From contig NC_089423.1 in NCBI RefSeq assembly GCF_013426205.1, positions 5,766,001 through 5,830,000 of the forward strand: DNA of 64,000 nt, in the 5' to 3' direction. The notes under the pieces were generated by a model. The model was not told where the DNA came from. It worked only from the letters and a program-made list of their open reading frames with translations, and did no database searches. The position numbers and the translations under genes are program-made. Positions 58,213 through 64,000 of the stretch are shown piece after piece (the stretch's first letter is position 1; each line of letters starts with the position of its first letter). Source of the DNA: Metarhizium brunneum (lineage: Eukaryota > Ascomycota > Sordariomycetes > Hypocreales > Clavicipitaceae).

Positions 58213-60403
58213 CTATTTCCGAGTCGAAGACTGTTTCAGCGCCGCCACCTGCTCTCTCTGTTCCTTGGTCTCCTCAACTTCACTACCGTCCTCATTGAAC
58301 AACATTTCTTGTGCTGCAACTAGTTAGCGTCAAATCTTCACTCATCGAGGAGGCTTTCCAAAACTCACCGCTCCACAGCTCCGAGTATACTCCAGCACGG
58401 TCAATCAGCTCCCTATGCGTCCCCATCTCCGCCACCTTCCCATCCTTCAGCACGATAATCAAATCCGAGTCAAAGATTGTGCGTAGCCGATGTGCAACAA
58501 AGACGCTTGTACGGCCCTTTTCTCGCAGAATTCCGTTGATATTAATCATGAGCGCCTGCTCCGTATGCGTATCCAGCGCGCTTGTAGCCTCGTCAAAGAA
58601 GAGAAGCGGCGGATCCTTGAGCAGCAGCCGGCTCATGGCCAGACGCTGCTTCTCACCGCCTGAGATCATCATGCCTCGCTCGCCGACTTTGGTGCTATAT
58701 CCATCAGGGAACTTTTCGATAATGTCATGGATGCGAGCCCGTTTAGCCGCCGCGACCACTTCTTCGTGGGAGGCATCAATGGAGCCGTAGCGGATATTGT
58801 GCTCGACAGTGTCGTTGAACAGTGGTGTGTCCTGGGGCACGACACCAATTGACTTGCGGAGAGAGTCGAGCTTTACGTCGCGGATATCCTGGTCGTCGAT
58901 TAGGATCCGACCGTCCTGGACGTCGTAAGAGCGAAAGAGGAGGCGGAGGAGGGTGGATTTGCCGCAGCCGCTGGGTCCGACGACGGCTACTTTTTTCCCG
59001 GCGGGAATGGTAACAGACAGGTTCTTCAGGATGGGGCGGTCGGGGTGGTATCCGAATGTCACGTCCTGGAACTTGATTTCTCCTCCGCGCGCTAGGACGA
59101 GGTCCTTGGCATCAGGCTTCTCGGCAATACTGACATTGACCTTTTGAAGGTTGAAAAGGGTCTCCATGTCAAGCAGCGACTGGCGCAGCTCTCTGTACAC
59201 AGATCCCAGAAAGTTGAGCGGCACAGAAAGCTGAAAGACGAGCTGGTTCACCATTACGAGATCGCCCACCGTCAACGAACCGCTGGCCACTCCATCCGCA
59301 GCGAAGTACATCATGGCAGTCAAGGCCGACGAGAAGATGATATTCTGCCCGCTGTTGAGAAAGGCCAGCGATGTAGCCACCTTGATGGAGCTCTTCTCAT
59401 ACTCCCCGAGGGCCTTGTCATAACGCGCCACCTCGAACTTCTCATTGTTGAAATACTTGACAGCCTCGTAGTTGATCAACGAATCCACAGCCACGGTGGA
59501 GGCTTTGTTGTCCGCAGCGTTCGCCTGCCTTCGGAACTTTGTCCTCCAAGCCGTGGTCCAGATTGTGAAGGCAGTGTAGCCCACCATGGTCAATGCCGTA
59601 ATAGCAGCAAACTTTGCGCCGTACTGCCATGTGAGAATACCGCAGACTAGGCTGATTTCCAAGGCGGTGGGTATAAGGTGGAACACCATGCTCGTCAGCA
59701 AAAAGCTGATGCCCTTGGTGCCTCTATCGATGGCTCGCGTTAGGCCACCGGTTTGTTTGGAGAGGTGAAAGCTCAGATCCAGCCGGAGCAAGTGATCAAA
59801 CACATTGCGCGCAACGCTCCGGATGGCCTTTTGCGCAACAGACGCAAATACCGCATTTCTGACCTCTTGGAAGACTGTGGCCCCTATTCTCGCAGCGCCA
59901 TAGGCGACGATCATGCTTCCTGCGACGGCGGCAGCGGTGCCACCGACAGCCGCGAAATCAATGTTCATGGAGTCGACAATGCTCTTGAAGTAGAAGGGCA
60001 CCTGGACGTTCAACAACTTGGCCCCAATGAGCAGCGATACCGCCAGTCCCACGCGGATCTTTGTGCCGAAGCTGTCCTTTGGCCAGAGGTAGCGCGACAT
60101 TTCCTTCATAATGGCCCAGTCAGCCTTGCGCTGCTCCGTCGCCGACTTGTCGGCCATGGCAAGGGGGTCATTATTCTTGGGCGCTGCCTTGGCGGCCGGC
60201 GTTGCCTGGGATAGTATGGCAGACGGCTTCGTCGCGGGTTCCGTCTTCTTTGGCTGTTCACGACGGGTGGCCGACGTTCGGAGGCATCGCGTCGAGGCAA
60301 TTGGTCGTTGTGGGAGCCATACCGGACGAGTTTGAGCTTGGGACAAGCTGCACCGGGGACAAAGCAGCGACGAACGGTGTAATAATCGGGGTATCATTGT
60401 CAT
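58213..60403 (-). CDS. ATM1: Mitochondrial ABC transporter ATM1
   Basis: Exons 60403-58369 and 58313-58213 (55-nt intron) give 711 residues. The ATG at 60403 opens a basic, Ser/Thr/Arg-rich N-terminus of about 60 residues that looks like a mitochondrial presequence. The membrane domain follows, with '[15 protein letters not shown]', '[20 protein letters not shown]' and '[16 protein letters not shown]', all diagnostic of Atm1/ABCB7. The nucleotide-binding domain has Walker A 'GPSGCGKST' near 475, signature '[13 protein letters not shown]' near 580 and Walker B '[12 protein letters not shown]' near 600. Atm1 exports a glutathione-linked sulfur species from the mitochondrial matrix for cytosolic iron-sulfur protein assembly. 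It should be an essential housekeeping gene. The last exon encodes a charged, family-typical C-terminal tail. Confidence 0.95.
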
Positions 60404-60990
60404 CTGCCTAGGTGGTTGCAATCATTGTGCATGTGGTTGGGAGACTTGGGGTGCGGCTCCAAATGGCGGGGTGAATTGGAGTGTCTCGGCCGGATGGGTT
60501 TTTGCAGCAAAGAAGGCCAAGAGTAACCGTAACCGATACCATAGACGACGGTAGAGAGGCTGTTTGGTTGACGAGTGTTGGCATAACAGCCGACTCCTAT
60601 TTTTATATTCGTGTCGTGACGCAGCTGAGTTTGGACAAAAGCTCTCAAGGTGGACGCGATCAAAGTGCGGTGGGTGAACCCTGGTGCGCCAGCATTGGAA
60701 GCTATGGCGTCAGAATTCCAGCCTCAGGCATGATGAGTCTTTTTAATGAGGCCGGAACTATTGGACAGTCAACCTTCCCATTTGGCCCAGAAAGTACGAT
60801 ACCGAGGTATTTATTGAAAGAACACACCGCATTGCATTGAAAATATTGCTATGCCTTGTACACACGGAGCGCTCGCTCATGATCAAATTGCCGCCTCGTC
60901 GCCTCAAATAATAATGCAGATACAAAGCCCAGTGTGACCCCAACATGGCACAATATCCATCCTCCTCAGTCAAATCTCTTTCCCACCAGC
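60404..60990. other. Intergenic region upstream of ATM1
   Basis: 587 bp containing the ATM1 promoter and the 3' flank of the P450 gene. Nothing else recognised. Confidence 0.5.
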
Positions 60991-62748
60991 TTATGAGCTT
61001 ACATTCCTCCTCTTTATCCACACCTTGATGGGTTTTGTCGGATGTTTCGTAACGGCTCGTTTAGACAGCTCTGGCTCTTCCCAACTCTTCCCCTCAGGAG
61101 GAACCATGTCATAGAATGAGAGCACCATGGCCGCATAAAAGAGCATTTCGCGGAGCGCGATTGCACGTCCCTTGCACATAGTTGGACCGGCGCCTATTTT
61201 GAATTAGCCAGTGCCGTTTAAGAAATTACCATTAGCCAAACCGGGCAACTTACCAAAGGGCCTTAGGGTACCCATCTCCACGACTTGTAAGTTGGGACGA
61301 CCAGTGTCCTCCGTGTGTTTCAAGAACCTATCGTGGTGCCACTCCTTGGGATTTGGGAAGTAGGTTGGGTCAAACTGGTGCATTTCATGTGCTATGTGAG
61401 CCATGTGTCCCTTCTCGAGGAAATATGATTCCGTATTTTTGCCCTTTGGCTCCACGACCACGTCTTCCCCTAGCCACTTGACTATCCAGACGCCAGTGTA
61501 GACGCGCATGGTTTCAACGTAAGCGGCTTTGAGATGCGGACACTGATTGATGAGGCCGTCCATGTCGAGCTTCTCAAGTTCGGGTGCGATCCATACCGCC
61601 GAACCAAATTCATTTTGGGGCTGGGCAACCTGGACAAAAGGGGCAATCTCCTCGCGTACCGTCTCGAGAAGAACGGGATCTCTGTACAGCTCGAAAAGCA
61701 ACCATGATGTCAGCTGGTTTGCATTCGCGTTCATTGTCCAAGCCAGGGCAACGTCACAACTAGCTCGTGCTTCTACAGAGAGGCCATGTTTTCGATACAA
61801 GCTGATGCGTGATTTAACAAAGGTGCTGGCATTGTCCATATCTTGCCATTTGATTCCCGGGTCCTCTCCATCCAAATATTTATCCATGGCCTCTTCAAAC
61901 TCACGAGCTTTCGCAATCATCCGTCGTCTGGCGGCTTTTGCGCGCTGCATCTTTGGCCAGGGTATCCATCCTGGTAAGCCTGTGGCAAGAGAAAGGAAGC
62001 CATCGTCCAACAACCATAACAAGTCCCAAAAGTCGGGGAAGTTTTCGACAAAGTCGGTTCCAAAGAGCGCAGGATTTGCAGTTTTGGCGACAAAATTACG
62101 CACCAACGACATCAAATCAGCTTCGACAAACTCGTCGCCTTTTGAACTTCGCACCACGTCAACCTTGGCAGACCTCTCCCAATCGGTCTGGTCGGCTGCG
62201 GATGGATTAAAGGTGACAAATTCGGCAATGTGATCTTTTACATGGTCGACGATGCCGTTCACGAATTCGCTTAGACCAGGCTCGGATAACATGTGTTTGA
62301 ACAGATCTGGTGTCTCGTGTGCAAGGTTGCTGTAGGTGATCTGGTCTTGCTTGCGAAGGCCGAAGCTTTTCGTCAGGGCGCGGGCTGCGGTCCATTTCTC
62401 TCCTGATGAGCAGCGTGGCCGATTCCAAATGTTGATCATGATGGAGGGATCGTGAATGACGTGGTGTCTCTTGCCTAGCATGCTGAGCGAAAAGATACCC
62501 TCGGGATATCGCTTCTTGAGACTTGCAAGGAATCCGTCCTGGTTAAAGAAGAACTGGAAGGCATGTGCGAAGAAGGGGAGCCAGTAAGCTGGCATTGACG
62601 GCGGTGAGATGCTGCCATGTCGGTGTTTTGACGCAGAGCCGCCGAATAGAACGATTATGCTTAGTATGAGTATTGAAATCGTTGCTAGACCGGCGATGGC
62701 TGGATTTACTTGTACGAGGTTGAGAACGACGTGGGTGTGAGCACTCAT
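60991..62748 (-). CDS. Cytochrome P450, CYP7/CYP8-like type
   Basis: Exons 62748-61254 and 61193-60991 (60-nt intron) give 565 residues. An N-terminal anchor ('AGLATISILILSIIVLFGG') targets the ER. The K-helix ExxR is 'YVETMRVYTG' near residue 410. The PERF-like region is 'DPTYFPNPKEWHHDRFL'. The haem loop 'PFGAGPTMCKGRAIA' with Cys505 is assembled across the intron. The I-helix region reads 'WTMNANANQLTSW', without the usual acid-Thr pair, as is seen in CYP7 (oxysterol 7-alpha-hydroxylase) and CYP8 (prostacyclin synthase). Fungal P450s of this group are therefore often annotated as those enzymes. Their substrates are usually sterol or lipid-like, but none can be named here. It lies upstream of ATM1 in the same orientation. 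Confidence 0.9.
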
Positions 62749-64000
62749 GGTGAGATTGTGTGGCCCCGTTGCGGGAGCCAGCGACAGTGAAGCAATTTCT
62801 CAGCCAATACAATGTGTGAGCATACCGCAGACGCTGTGTCCTCGACCAGGGTACAACTGTCGAATTCCCAATAGCAATCAAGGGTAGGAAAGATGGTGAA
62901 GTAAATGTGCAGTGATGTTCTGCGCAGACTATCAGGGTTTTATGGTATCAAAGTTGCCCGTCACCTCGAACCAACTGGGCTCACCAAAGGTGATTCCTTA
63001 CGATGGAGGGGGTTCGGAGAAGCCAAGAGTCTTTGCTTGGGTCCCGATGCAAAGTGGTCCCGATACACCTGTTTGCTTGCCGTTTGTCGTGAATGGAGGC
63101 GGCCAGTCAGGTGGATGAAAATGTCAGAATGGACGCACGGCTATGGCAAGCTACCCGCCTCCTCAAATCCAGACTAGTGGGAGATTTCGATGTTGGCATG
63201 CATGAACCAGAGACGACAGGCAGGAGATGCCCAAGCGGCACCTTCCTCATAACAAGCAGTTGCTCCGAAGGAGCGCATCGCATTCGCCCACCTCGCGGCA
63301 GAGCTGTCTGGGGTCTGATCTGGTCGGTCCTCAGGGATGTTGAGCGAAAACTGACATCAATCGATGCAGCCGCAAACAGACCACGGCGGTCCCAAGGGAC
63401 TGGACTGACTTCTGCCACCAGTGGCCCCATCATGCAAGCGAAATGCATGCTGATGCATGGTCAGGGGTTTCGGAGTGGCGCCTCTGCAGCGCAGGCCGAC
63501 AGCCCAGCGAAACGCTCCACGTTGAGCCACAGAACACTCACTGTTGGAAGACAATCAATCATGGCGCCGGCACACCGGCCTACCAGTTCCAGCAGGAAGT
63601 ACTCCTTACACGAATTTGTACTATCAATGATTTTGTTCTGCACGTGGTTAAAAACCTACCTAGGTACATGTAAAAATACTCGCTCAGAATACCCAGGTAC
63701 CTCTCCGTATACTCTTCAGGTTGCCCTGCAGCAGCAGCATCATCGATCGCTACCACTCGGCGCTTTTCCCTACATCCCCGACTTCCATGTTCCCTTACGA
63801 TGGCTACAGCTGTGACTTGTAAGCATACTACTGGCATTTAACTACATAGTTCCGTTGTGACACAAGAAAAGAAAGCTTTGCCTAGACAAAAAATCATCAA
63901 GGTGTATAGGCACTTGTACAATAAAACAAAGCTCACTGCAAAAAGCTGCGTCGTGCGTGCCCTACTGGGAAGCAGTTGTAGAACAGCTTTCCAGAACCAG
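62749..64000. other. Right-end intergenic region
   Basis: The last 1.25 kb shows no gene I can support. A 240-codon plus-strand frame (63093-63815) overlaps open frames on the other strand and has no domain. TACCTAGGTACATG-type palindromes occur near 63656-63705. Confidence 0.45.

Noticed and set aside
63093..63815. 240-codon plus-strand frame at the right end
   Set aside because: The composition is irregular, there is no family motif, and several shorter frames overlap on the other strand. A real gene extending past the edge cannot be excluded.

Overview
The window looks like nuclear DNA of a filamentous ascomycete (Pezizomycotina, most likely Sordariomycetes/Hypocreales; the lineage is inferred from gene content and was not tested). 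Genes carry short introns (about 50-110 nt) with GTRNGT donors, CTAAY-like branch sites and YAG acceptors. They include Zn2Cys6 regulators, a WSC cell-wall sensor, RTA1-like and Dal5-type transporters, a fused ABCG transporter and mitochondrial ATM1. There are no operons, ribosome-binding sites, tRNAs, rRNAs or CRISPR arrays. I predict 22 protein-coding genes with fair confidence, plus one frameshifted gene, one edge fragment and two weak candidates. Exon joins were worked out by hand from frame and splice-site consistency.

Layout. 0-5.4 kb: the 3' end of a regulator, an intronless FAD monooxygenase (-) and a divergent Dal5-type MFS transporter (+). 8.4-14.3 kb: an NAD-dependent reductase, a kinase-like APH gene broken by one base in a G-run, an SDR and a cyclase/formamidase-like enzyme. 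15.6-16.7 kb: a membrane-anchored PI-PLC-like phosphodiesterase. 17.7-31.1 kb: a dense catabolic block with a Zn2Cys6 activator, a second FAD monooxygenase, an intradiol ring-cleavage dioxygenase, a class III CoA-transferase with reordered modules, an enol-lactonase-like hydrolase, an NTF2-like protein and a 2,3-dihydroxybenzoate/salicylate-type decarboxylase, closed by an RTA1-like membrane protein (31.1-32.2 kb). 36-46 kb: a secreted beta-propeller-like protein, a second Dal5-type MFS transporter and an ABCG transporter. 47.6-49.2 kb: a WSC sensor. 49.2-55.9 kb: gene-poor. 55.9-62.7 kb: a GT1 glycosyltransferase, a possible small membrane protein, mitochondrial ATM1 and a cytochrome P450.

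How the genes may work together. The 17.7-31 kb block reads as a route for a hydroxybenzoate. The monooxygenases hydroxylate or decarboxylate a salicylate-like acid, the amidohydrolase decarboxylates a dihydroxybenzoate to a diphenol, and the intradiol dioxygenase opens the ring. The hydrolase and the CoA-transferase would then carry the product through the 3-oxoadipate-like end of the pathway. The Zn2Cys6 protein beside the second monooxygenase is the obvious candidate regulator, and the Dal5-type carrier at 3.9 kb could import the acid. No muconate cycloisomerase or maleylacetate reductase is visible, so the pathway would have to be completed elsewhere. The substrate is inference.
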